Shown: in pieces, positions 50,439-58,493 of the stretch
How positions within the stretch are numbered: the stretch's first letter is position 1
How the letters are laid out: each line of letters starts with the position of its first letter
Source: Mycolicibacter senuensis
GTDB lineage: Bacteria > Actinomycetota > Actinomycetes > Mycobacteriales > Mycobacteriaceae
Length of the DNA stretch: 64,000 nt
Direction of reading: 5' to 3'
Assembly (NCBI RefSeq): GCF_002101885.1
Contig: NZ_LQPS01000043.1
Location: 434,001 to 498,000 of the forward strand
The notes under the pieces: model-generated
What the model was told of the DNA's origin: nothing
The model's database searches: none
What the model saw: the letters and a program-made list of their open reading frames with translations, nothing else
Position numbers and translations under genes: made by a program

Positions 50439-51785
50439 TTACAGCTTGCCCAGCTCGCCGGCCAGCACGTCCAACCCCTCGGCCAGCAGTTCGTCGCTGA
50501 TGGTCAGCGGCGGTAGCAGCCGCAACACATTGCCGAACGTGCCGCAGGTCAACACGATCACGCCGGCCCGGTGGCACGCCGACGCCAGCGCCTTGGTCAA
50601 CGCGGCGTCCGGTTCGGTGCCCTCGGGTCGCACCAACTCGACGGCGATCATGGCGCCGCGGCCGCGAACATCGCCGATGCGAGCATCGTCGGCCTGCAGC
50701 CGGCCCAGTCGCTCGAACATCAGCCGCTCGATCTGGCGGGCCCGCCCCAGCAGATCGTCGGCCTCCACGGTGGCCAACGCCCCCAGCGCCGCCGCGCACG
50801 CCAGCGGGTTCCCGCCGAACGTGCCGCCCAGGCCGCTGACGTGGGGAGCGTCCATGATCTCGGCACGACCGGTGACCGCCGCCAGCGGCAATCCGCCGCC
50901 GATGCCCTTGGCGGTGCAGATCAGGTCGGGCTCGATGGGTTCGTGTTCGCAGGCGAACATCGCCCCGGTGCGCGCGAATCCGGTCTGCACCTCGTCGGCG
51001 ATGAACACCACGTCGTTGTCGCGGCACCAAGACAGCAGCGTGGGCAGGAAACCCGGTGCCGGAACGATGAATCCGCCCTCGCCCTGGATCGGTTCGATGA
51101 CCAGCGCGGCCAGGTTGTGGGCGCCGATCTGGTTCTCCAGGACAGCGACGGTGCGCTCCGCGGCCCGCCCGCCGTCGCTGCCCAACTCCTTGTCGAGCAG
51201 GGCGTCACGGTAGGGGTAGGACGTCGGTGCGCGGTAGATGTCGGGGGCGAACGGCCCGAACCCGCTCTTGTAGGGCATCGACTTGGCCGTCAGCGCCATC
51301 GTCAGATTGGTGCGGCCGTGGTAGCCGTGGTCGAACGCCACCACCGCCGACTTGCGGGTGTAGGCGCGAGCGATCTTGACGGCGTTTTCCAGGGCTTCGG
51401 CGCCGGAGTTGAGCAGCAGCGAACGCTTCTCATAGGTGCCCGGGGTGAGCCGGTTCAGCGCTTCGGCGACGGCCACATATCCCTCGTAGGGCGTGACCAT
51501 GAAGCAGGTGTGGGTGAACTCGCCGGCCTGCTCGCGCACTCCGTCGACGACGCGCGGTGCGGCGTTGCCGACGGTGGTCACCGCGATGCCCGAGCCCAGA
51601 TCGATCAGCCGGTTGCCGTCGACGTCCTCCACGATGCCCCCGCCGGCGCGGGCCGCGTACACCGGCAGCGTGCTGGCCACGCCGCGGGCGACGGCCGCCG
51701 CGCGGCGGCTTGCCAGCCGCACCGAACCGGGGCCGGGGATCTCAGTGGCCAGGTGACGGCTCTGCTGCAGTGTCGACACAGACAT
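50439..51785 (-). CDS. gabT: 4-aminobutyrate aminotransferase
   Basis: Encodes 448 residues, fold type I class III aminotransferase. PLP motifs are LLNSGAEALENAVKIAR (about 125), FIADEVQTGFARTG (about 260, Asp binds the pyridine N), and the Schiff-base lysine in LICTAKGIGGGLPLA (about 290). It moves the amino group of GABA to 2-oxoglutarate, giving succinic semialdehyde. It closely resembles Rv2589. The start at 51785 (MSVSTLQQSRHL) aligns with homologues. Confidence 0.93.
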   Translation of the reverse strand: MSVSTLQQSRHLATEIPGPGSVRLASRRAAAVARGVASTLPVYAARAGGGIVEDVDGNRLIDLGSGIAVTTVGNAAPRVVDGVREQAGEFTHTCFMVTPYEGYVAVAEALNRLTPGTYEKRSLLLNSGAEALENAVKIARAYTRKSAVVAFDHGYHGRTNLTMALTAKSMPYKSGFGPFAPDIYRAPTSYPYRDALLDKELGSDGGRAAERTVAVLENQIGAHNLAALVIEPIQGEGGFIVPAPGFLPTLLSWCRDNDVVFIADEVQTGFARTGAMFACEHEPIEPDLICTAKGIGGGLPLAAVTGRAEIMDAPHVSGLGGTFGGNPLACAAALGALATVEADDLLGRARQIERLMFERLGRLQADDARIGDVRGRGAMIAVELVRPEGTEPDAALTKALASACHRAGVIVLTCGTFGNVLRLLPPLTISDELLAEGLDVLAGELGKL

Positions 51786-51816
51786 GAGCGGTCTCCTCAG
51801 CGGTGGTTGCGACAGG

Positions 51817-52137
51817 TCAGACTTGGCCCAGCGGCCGGCAGGCGTTGCCGAACGGGTTCCACCATTCGCCGGGCGGGCAGTCCAGCGGCGTGGGGCCCTG
51901 GCCGAGGGGCATGCAGGTGTTGGTGCTCGGTTCCCAGTACTGGCCTTCCGTGCAGTCGAGCGGCGTGGGGCCCTGGCCGAGGGGCATGCAGGTGTTGGTG
52001 CTCGGCTCCCAGTACTGACCGCCCGGGCAGTCCAGCGGTGCCGCCGATCCGACGGCGGGCAGCGCGATCGCACCTACCGCCAGGGGGGCTGCCGCCAGCG
52101 CCACGGCGGTAGCCAGACCACACGCGAAATTCCTCAT
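51817..52137 (-). CDS. Small secreted protein with three 25-residue Cys repeats
   Basis: Encodes 106 residues. After a signal peptide (MRNFACGLATAVALAAAPLA, cleavage near GSAA) come three repeats of PLDCPxGxYWEPxTNxCMPLGQG. Each repeat has two cysteines and conserved Trp/Tyr, like a tiny disulfide or carbohydrate-binding unit. Repeats 1 and 2 are nearly identical at the DNA level (75-bp units), so the expansion is recent. AGAAAGG lies 7 nt before the ATG. It sits between gabT and yajC, which adjoin in M. tuberculosis. Function unknown. Confidence 0.72.
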   Translation of the reverse strand: MRNFACGLATAVALAAAPLAVGAIALPAVGSAAPLDCPGGQYWEPSTNTCMPLGQGPTPLDCTEGQYWEPSTNTCMPLGQGPTPLDCPPGEWWNPFGNACRPLGQV

Positions 52138-52313
52138 CGCCCGACCTTTCTGGAGAATCCTGACCCCCGATTGCTCACACAGCCTAAGGGTCCGACCGCG
52201 GTACCGACTCGGAGTCGTCCGACACAATGGCAGACTGTTGTCATCACCGCGGCCCGTCACACGTGAACCGGCGCGCAAGACCAATACCCCAACTCGAAAG
52301 ATCGGTTGTCGTC

Positions 52314-52622
52314 ATGAATAGCATGGTTGCCTTCCTGCCGCTGCTCATCGTCATGGGCGCGTTTATGTTCTTCGCCTCGCGGCGGCAGAAGCGCGCGATG
52401 CAGGCCACCATCGACCTGCACGAGTCATTGCGGGTCGGAGACCGGGTCCACACCACCTCCGGGCTGGCGGCCACGATTACCGGTATCACCGATGACGACG
52501 TCGATCTGGAGATCGCGCCCGGTGTGGTGACCACCTGGATGAAGCTGGCGATCCGCGACAAGATCGAGCCGGAGGACTTCGCCGCCGAAGCGGCGGTCGA
52601 ACAGGCCACCGAAGACGCCTGA
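52314..52622 (+). CDS. yajC: Sec translocase auxiliary subunit YajC
   Basis: Encodes 102 residues: one membrane helix (AFLPLLIVMGAFMFFASRRQ), then the soluble domain with RVHTTSGLAATITGITDDDV and the conserved APGVVTTWMKLAIRDKI. It associates with SecDF-SecYEG. The ATG at 52314 matches the length of mycobacterial YajC; the Shine-Dalgarno is weak. It is 217 bp upstream of secD. Confidence 0.92.
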   Translation: MNSMVAFLPLLIVMGAFMFFASRRQKRAMQATIDLHESLRVGDRVHTTSGLAATITGITDDDVDLEIAPGVVTTWMKLAIRDKIEPEDFAAEAAVEQATEDA

Positions 52623-52839
52623 CGGCGATCGCAGGCGCGGCGGAGCCGGGCGCAGCGGGTCGCCGCCGTCGCGGCAGCGGCCGACGCGCCCAACGCCCGC
52701 CCAACGAGCGAGCCCGACAGCCGGGCACGTACCCTTTTGCGGGTGCAGTCGAACTGACCGTCGGCAATGGACCGAGCGCGGACCAGCCCCGACGATCGCG
52801 AGTGCGCATCGTGCAATGAGCGAAGGAGACTGAAGCAAC

Positions 52840-54927
52840 GTGGCATCGCCTTCGGCGCCGGTGCGCCCTGCCCGCAGTCTGGCGGTGTTCCTGGCAATGC
52901 TCATCGGTGTCTACCTGCTGGTATTCCTGACCGGAGACAAGCTGGCCGAGCCGAAACTCGGCATTGACCTGCAGGGCGGCACCCGCGTGACGCTCACCGC
53001 CCGCACCCCGGATGGCTCGGCCCCGACCCGTGACGCGCTCAACCAGGCGCAGCAGATCATCAGCGCGCGGGTGAACGGTCTGGGCGTGTCCGGTTCCGAG
53101 GTCATCATCGACGGCAGCAACCTGGTCATCACCGTGCCCGGCAGCGACGGCAATGAAGCGCGCACCCTCGGGCAGACGGCCCGGCTCTACATCAGACCGG
53201 TGATCAGCGGGGTGTCGGTGGAGGAAGCCAAACAGGCCGGCGGCGGTCAGATGCCAGGACTTCCCGGCGGACCCCGGCAGCCCGGTTTGCCGCCGGGACT
53301 CCCCGGTGTCCCGGGCGGGGTCCCCGGTGTTCCGGGCGGAGTGCCCGGTGTGCCGGGCGGACTGCCCGGTCTCCCGGGCGGCAGCCCCGGCCTGCCCGGG
53401 ATGCCGGCCACCGGTGGCCAGCTCCCCTCGGGCGGGCAGGGCTTGCCGGGCGACGCCGGGGCAGGCGGCGGTGCCCTGGGCGGCAACGGCGGCTCGCTGC
53501 CGCAGCAGCCGCTGTTCCCGCCGGCTCAGCCGCGGCCCTACCCGCAGGAACCGGCTCCCACGCCGGGCACCACCTCGGAGAGCCCTGAACCGGAGAACGC
53601 CACCGAGACCACCACGCCGGGCGCCTCCGAGACCCCGGAGCCCACCGAACCGGGCACACCGGCCGAGCCGCCGATCCCGGGCGCCCAACTGCCGGGCCTG
53701 CCCGGTCTGCCCGGCATGCCGGGTATCCCGGGCCAGCCCGGCCAGGCCGGCCAGCCTCAGGGCCTGGCGGCCCGCATCGCCGCCGAGAAGCGGTTGCGGC
53801 AGAGCGACAACAAGGTGGTCCAGGCGCTGGCTCTGCAGATCCAGGCCAGCCGGTGCGACAAGGAAGACATCCTGGCCGGCAATGACGACCCGGATCTGCC
53901 GCTGGTGACCTGCTCACAGGACCATCAGACGGCATACCTGCTAGCGCCGTCGATCATCAGCGGCGACCAGATCGCCGACGCCAGCTCGGGCATGGACCAG
54001 CGCAGCGGCTCCAACATCGTGCAGGTGCAGTTCAAGAGCGGCGCAGCCGACGTCTGGGCCGACTACACCGCGGCCCACATCGGCACCCAGACCGCGTTCA
54101 CCTTGGACTCGCAGGTGGTCAGCGCGCCGCAGATCCAAGAGGCGATTCCCGGCGGCCGAACCCAGATCACCGGCGGCTCACCGGGATTCACCCAGGACGA
54201 GGCGCGCCAGTTGGCCAACGTGCTGAAGTACGGGTCATTGCCGCTGTCGTTCGAGTCCTCCGAAGCCGAAACCGTCTCGGCCACACTGGGAATGACGTCG
54301 CTGCGGGCCGGCCTGATCGCCGGCGCGATCGGCCTGCTGCTGGTGCTGGTGTATTCACTGCTCTATTACCGGGTGCTCGGGGTGCTCACCGCGCTGTCGC
54401 TGGTGGTCGCCGGCGCCATGGTCTACGCGATCCTGGTGCTGTTGGGCAGATACATCAACTACACGCTCGACCTGGCCGGTATCGCGGGTCTGATCATCGG
54501 TATCGGCACCACCGCCGACTCGTTCGTGGTGTTCTTCGAACGCATCAAGGACGAGATCCGGGAAGGCCGATCCTTCCGCTCCGCGGTGCCGCGCGGATGG
54601 ACCCGGGCCCGCAAGACGATCGTGTCCGGTAACGCGGTGACCTTCCTGGCCGCGGCGGTGCTGTACTTCCTGGCGGTCGGCCAGGTGAAGGGCTTCGCGT
54701 TCACGCTGGGGCTGACCACCATCCTCGACCTGGTGGTGGTGTTCCTGGTGACCTGGCCGCTGGTCTATCTGGCGTCCAAGTCGCCGACGCTGGCCAAACC
54801 GAGCTACAACGGTCTCGGCGCGGTGCAGCAGGTCGCACGTGAGCGGCGGGCGGTGGCGAGATCGGGTGGCAAGCCGGCAGCCAAAACGGGCGCGCGGGTG
54901 ACCGCCCAGTCGACGGGACAGGGATAG
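52840..54927 (+). CDS. secD: Protein translocase subunit SecD with collagen-like insert
   Basis: Encodes 695 residues. Helix 1 (ARSLAVFLAMLIGVYLLVFL), then KLGIDLQGGTRVTLTAR, the SecD D1 motif. Residues about 138-307 are a low-complexity insert of GLPG, GVPGG and Pro/Thr/Glu repeats inside the periplasmic domain. A C-terminal five-helix RND-like membrane bundle follows with IAGLIIGIGTTADSFVVFFER. It helps pull preproteins through Sec using the proton gradient. It is much longer than M. tuberculosis SecD as I recall it. AAGGAGA precedes the GTG. Confidence 0.94.
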   Translation: MASPSAPVRPARSLAVFLAMLIGVYLLVFLTGDKLAEPKLGIDLQGGTRVTLTARTPDGSAPTRDALNQAQQIISARVNGLGVSGSEVIIDGSNLVITVPGSDGNEARTLGQTARLYIRPVISGVSVEEAKQAGGGQMPGLPGGPRQPGLPPGLPGVPGGVPGVPGGVPGVPGGLPGLPGGSPGLPGMPATGGQLPSGGQGLPGDAGAGGGALGGNGGSLPQQPLFPPAQPRPYPQEPAPTPGTTSESPEPENATETTTPGASETPEPTEPGTPAEPPIPGAQLPGLPGLPGMPGIPGQPGQAGQPQGLAARIAAEKRLRQSDNKVVQALALQIQASRCDKEDILAGNDDPDLPLVTCSQDHQTAYLLAPSIISGDQIADASSGMDQRSGSNIVQVQFKSGAADVWADYTAAHIGTQTAFTLDSQVVSAPQIQEAIPGGRTQITGGSPGFTQDEARQLANVLKYGSLPLSFESSEAETVSATLGMTSLRAGLIAGAIGLLLVLVYSLLYYRVLGVLTALSLVVAGAMVYAILVLLGRYINYTLDLAGIAGLIIGIGTTADSFVVFFERIKDEIREGRSFRSAVPRGWTRARKTIVSGNAVTFLAAAVLYFLAVGQVKGFAFTLGLTTILDLVVVFLVTWPLVYLASKSPTLAKPSYNGLGAVQQVARERRAVARSGGKPAAKTGARVTAQSTGQG

Positions 54928-54931
54928 CCAG

Positions 54932-56257
54932 ATGGCCAAACCGAGCACCAGCAGCGGCGCGAAGCGCGCGACGAAGTCCGCGAAGAAGAACGAGTCAGGC
55001 GCGGTCGAACTCACCGAGACCGGCACCGCCGTGGAAGAGACGGCGCGCAAGACCACCGGCGCGCCGCGGCCGCCGCAACACGGCTTCCTGTCGCGGCTCT
55101 ACACCGGCACCGGCGCGTTCGAGGTCATCGGTAAGCGGCGGATGTGGTACGCGATCAGCGGTGCGATGGTCGCGATCGCCATCTTGAGCATCCTGATCCG
55201 TGGCTTCACCTTCGGCATCGACTTCGCCGGCGGCACCAAGGTGTCGTTCCCCCGCGGCGACACCTCGATCACCCAGGTCGAGCAGGTGTTCCGCGACACC
55301 GTCGGCAGCAGTCCCGAATCGGTGGTCGTGGTCGGCAACGGCAGCTCGGCGACCGTGCAGATCCGCGCCGAGACGCTGACCATCGAGGAGACCGACAAGC
55401 TGCGCGACGCACTGTTTGACGCGTTCCAGCCCGTCGGCCCCGACGGGCAACCGAGCAAACTGGCGATCAGCGACTCGGCGGTGTCGGAGACCTGGGGCGG
55501 ACAGATCACCCAGAAGGCCGTGATCGCGCTGGTGGTGTTCCTGCTGCTGGCGTCGCTCTACATCACCGTTCGCTACGAGTGGTTCATGACGCTGGCGGCG
55601 ATGATCTCGATGGTGTTCGACATCGTCGTCACCGCCGGGGTGTATTCGCTGGTCGGGTTCGAGGTCACCCCAGCCACCGTGATCGGCCTGCTGACCATCC
55701 TCGGGTTCTCCATCTATGACACCGTCATCGTGTTCGACAAGGTCGAGGAGAACACCCACGGCTTCGAACACAAAACCCGGCGCACCTTCGCCGAAGAGGC
55801 CAACCTGGCGGTCAACCAGACCTTCATGCGGTCGATCAACACCAGCCTGATCTCTGCGCTGCCGATCATCTCGCTGATGGTGGTCGCGGTGTGGTTGCTG
55901 GGGGTCGGAACGCTCCAGGACCTGGCGCTGGTGCAGCTGGTCGGCGTCATCGTCGGCACCTATTCGTCGATCTACCTGGCCACGCCGCTACTGGTCACGC
56001 TGCGAGAACGCACCGAACTGGTGCAGAACCACAACCGCCGGGTGATGCGGCGGCGCAAGGCCACATCGGGTTCGAAAGCCGCGCCGGCCGACGACGCGGC
56101 CGACGACGCCGCCGATCTCGATGAGGGGGAGACGGCCGAGAACGCGGACGTCGGCACCGCGGCGACGCCGGCGGCCCCGGCGCCGGGCGCCAAGCCGGTC
56201 CGTCCCACCAGCCGGCGCACCCAGCGTCCGACCGGCAAGCCCGGCACCGGACGGTAG
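54932..56257 (+). CDS. secF: Protein translocase subunit SecF
   Basis: Encodes 441 residues. The first helix (IRGFTFGIDFAGGTKVSF) leads into a periplasmic domain and five C-terminal helices with TILGFSIYDTVIVFDKVEEN. A long charged, Ala/Pro-rich cytoplasmic tail (about 360-441) is typical of actinobacterial SecF. It works with SecD, 4 bp upstream. Confidence 0.95.
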   Translation: MAKPSTSSGAKRATKSAKKNESGAVELTETGTAVEETARKTTGAPRPPQHGFLSRLYTGTGAFEVIGKRRMWYAISGAMVAIAILSILIRGFTFGIDFAGGTKVSFPRGDTSITQVEQVFRDTVGSSPESVVVVGNGSSATVQIRAETLTIEETDKLRDALFDAFQPVGPDGQPSKLAISDSAVSETWGGQITQKAVIALVVFLLLASLYITVRYEWFMTLAAMISMVFDIVVTAGVYSLVGFEVTPATVIGLLTILGFSIYDTVIVFDKVEENTHGFEHKTRRTFAEEANLAVNQTFMRSINTSLISALPIISLMVVAVWLLGVGTLQDLALVQLVGVIVGTYSSIYLATPLLVTLRERTELVQNHNRRVMRRRKATSGSKAAPADDAADDAADLDEGETAENADVGTAATPAAPAPGAKPVRPTSRRTQRPTGKPGTGR

Positions 56258-56262
56258 CGCCG

Positions 56263-57921
56263 ATGGCGGCCCGCTGGCGGCACGCGGCGGCGTGGGTGGT
56301 GGCGGCCGCCACCGCGCTGGGCGTCTGGTCGGTGTCGGCCTGCACCAGCGCCACCGTCGATCAGATCGACTACGCCGTCGACGGCGGGCTGATCACCTAC
56401 AACACCACCTCGGTGGCCGGCGCCGCCTCGGCGGGGCCGCAGGCGTTCTCCCGGACCCTGACCGGCTTCGGCTACCACGGCCCGGACGGGCAGATCGTCG
56501 CCGACCACGACTTCGGCAGCATCTCGGTGGTGGGCCGCGCCCCGCTGGTGCTGGATTACCAGATCGCCGAGGCGGCGGTCTACTCCGACGGCAAGCCGAT
56601 CACCTGCGATGACCTGGTCCTCGCCTGGGCAGCGCAATCCGGGCGGTTCCCGGGCTTCGACGCCGCCAGCCGCGCCGGCTACCTCGATATCGAGCACATC
56701 GAATGCCAGCCCGGGGCCAAGAAGGCCCGGGTGTCGTTCTTCGGCGACCGCAACATCGTCGACTACGAGGAACTGTTCACCGCGACGTCGATGATGCCGT
56801 CGCACATCCTCAACGACCTGCTCGGCTTGAACATCACCGAGGCGTTCCTGGGTGATGAGCCGCCGGCCGAGGAGGTCGTGGCCAGGATCGCCCAGGCCTG
56901 GAACACCACCTGGCAGCTCGACGACAAGGCCGATCTGCGGCACTTCCCGTCGTCGGGGCCCTACCGGATCGACTCGGTGCTCGAGGGCGGCGCCGTCGTG
57001 CTGGTCGCCAACGACCTCTGGTGGGGTGCCACGCCGGTCACCAGACGGGTCACGGTGTGGCCGCAGGGCGCCGATATCGCCGACCGCGTCAACAAACGCG
57101 TGGTGGAGGTCGTCGACGTGGCGACCGGGTCCGCCGGGTCGGTGATCACCCCCGACGACTACCAGAGCAGCGACAGCCCGTCGGGTGGTATCGAGCAGCT
57201 GATCTTCGCTCCATCCGGCCCACTGTCGGAGATCCCGGCGCGCCGGGCGGTGGCGCTGTGCACCCCGCGGGACGTCATCGCCCGCGACGCCGGGGTGCCG
57301 ATGGTCAACTCGCGGCTGAACACGGCCATGGACGACGCGTTCGACCAGGCCGAGAACGTGCCCGAGGCCCAACAGTTCGCGCAGGCCGATGCCAATGCAG
57401 CCCGGGACACCCTGGGCGGCAAACCGCTGACCGTGCGGATCGGCTACCGCGGCCCGAACACCCGACTGGCCGCGGTGGTCGGGGCCATCAGCGGCTCGTG
57501 CGCACCGGCCGGCATCACGGTCACCGAGATGGCATCCGACCGCATCGGGCCGCACTCCCTGCGGGAAGGCCAGATCGACGTGCTGCTGGCCAGCACCGGC
57601 GGGTCCACCGGTAGCGGCTCGACCGGATCGTCGGTGATGGATGCCTACGAGCTGTTCAGCGGCAACGGCAACAACCTGTCGGGCTACCACAACGACCAGA
57701 TCGACGGCATCATCTCCGCGCTGGCGGTGACCGCCGATCCGGCGGACCTGGTCCGGCTGCTGGCCGAGAGCGCACCGGTGCTGTGGGCGGACATGCCGAC
57801 GCTGCCGCTCTACCGGCAGCAGCGCACCCTGCTGTCATCGAAGAAGACCTATGGCGTCGCCGCCAACCCGACCCGTTGGGGTGCGGGCTGGAACATGGAC
57901 CGCTGGGCGCTGCAACAGTGA
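56263..57921 (+). CDS. Substrate-binding lipoprotein of peptide/oligopeptide type
   Basis: Encodes 552 residues, like Rv2585c. The signal peptide ends with lipobox SVSAC (about 27). The extracytoplasmic solute-binding family 5 fold shows in VYSDGKPITCDDLVLAWAAQ (about 108), SSGPYRIDSVLEGGAVVLV (about 230) and the C-terminal ADMPTLPLYRQQRTLLSS. No ABC permease or ATPase is adjacent, so its partner is unclear. It starts 5 bp after secF and overlaps apt by 4 bp. Confidence 0.88.
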   Translation: MAARWRHAAAWVVAAATALGVWSVSACTSATVDQIDYAVDGGLITYNTTSVAGAASAGPQAFSRTLTGFGYHGPDGQIVADHDFGSISVVGRAPLVLDYQIAEAAVYSDGKPITCDDLVLAWAAQSGRFPGFDAASRAGYLDIEHIECQPGAKKARVSFFGDRNIVDYEELFTATSMMPSHILNDLLGLNITEAFLGDEPPAEEVVARIAQAWNTTWQLDDKADLRHFPSSGPYRIDSVLEGGAVVLVANDLWWGATPVTRRVTVWPQGADIADRVNKRVVEVVDVATGSAGSVITPDDYQSSDSPSGGIEQLIFAPSGPLSEIPARRAVALCTPRDVIARDAGVPMVNSRLNTAMDDAFDQAENVPEAQQFAQADANAARDTLGGKPLTVRIGYRGPNTRLAAVVGAISGSCAPAGITVTEMASDRIGPHSLREGQIDVLLASTGGSTGSGSTGSSVMDAYELFSGNGNNLSGYHNDQIDGIISALAVTADPADLVRLLAESAPVLWADMPTLPLYRQQRTLLSSKKTYGVAANPTRWGAGWNMDRWALQQ

Positions 57922-58463
57922 ACCCCGCCGAACGGCCGGCCGATGATGTCGCCGGGATCATCGCGTCGTTGACCCGCGAGGTGGGCGATTTCCCCAGTCC
58001 CGGAATCGCGTTCAAAGACCTGACCCCGGTGTTCGCCGACGCCGCTGGGCTGGCCGCGGTCACCGAGGCGCTGGCGCGAACCGCAGCCGGGGCAGAGTTG
58101 GTCGCCGGCATCGACGCCCGGGGGTTTCTGCTGGCCGGGGCCATCGCCGACCGACTCGAGGTGGGTGCGCTGGCGGTGCGCAAGGGCGGCAAGCTGCCGC
58201 CGCCGGTACTGTCGGAGGCCTATCAACTCGAGTACGGCCAGGCCGTGCTGGAGATTCCGGCCGACGGGATCGATCTGACCGGCCGCCGGGTGGTCATCGT
58301 CGACGATGTTCTCGCCACCGGCGGTACCCTGGCGGCCGCGCAGCGGTTGTTGCGCCGCGCCGGAGCCGAGGTCGTTGCGGTCGCGGTGGTGCTGGAGTTG
58401 GCCGACATGGGCGGGCGCGCCGCGGTGGCGCCGCTGCAGCTAACCAGCCTGTATCGGGTTTAG
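57918..58463 (+). CDS. apt: Adenine phosphoribosyltransferase
   Basis: Encodes 181 residues. The start is GTG 57918 (overlap with the lipoprotein stop). FPSPGIAFKDLTPVFAD (about 25) is the Apt signature, and the PRPP loop is RVVIVDDVLATGGTLAAAQR (about 119-138). It salvages adenine with PRPP to AMP. It lies directly upstream of rel, an arrangement common in many bacteria. Confidence 0.95.
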   Translation: MNPAERPADDVAGIIASLTREVGDFPSPGIAFKDLTPVFADAAGLAAVTEALARTAAGAELVAGIDARGFLLAGAIADRLEVGALAVRKGGKLPPPVLSEAYQLEYGQAVLEIPADGIDLTGRRVVIVDDVLATGGTLAAAQRLLRRAGAEVVAVAVVLELADMGGRAAVAPLQLTSLYRV

Positions 58464-58493
58464 CCGATAGTCTCGTGGTCGGAGGTGAAGGGA

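Noticed and set aside
52623..52839. Small gene or RNA in the gap before secD
   Set aside because: No frame with a credible start or domain, and no clear promoter-terminator pair is visible.
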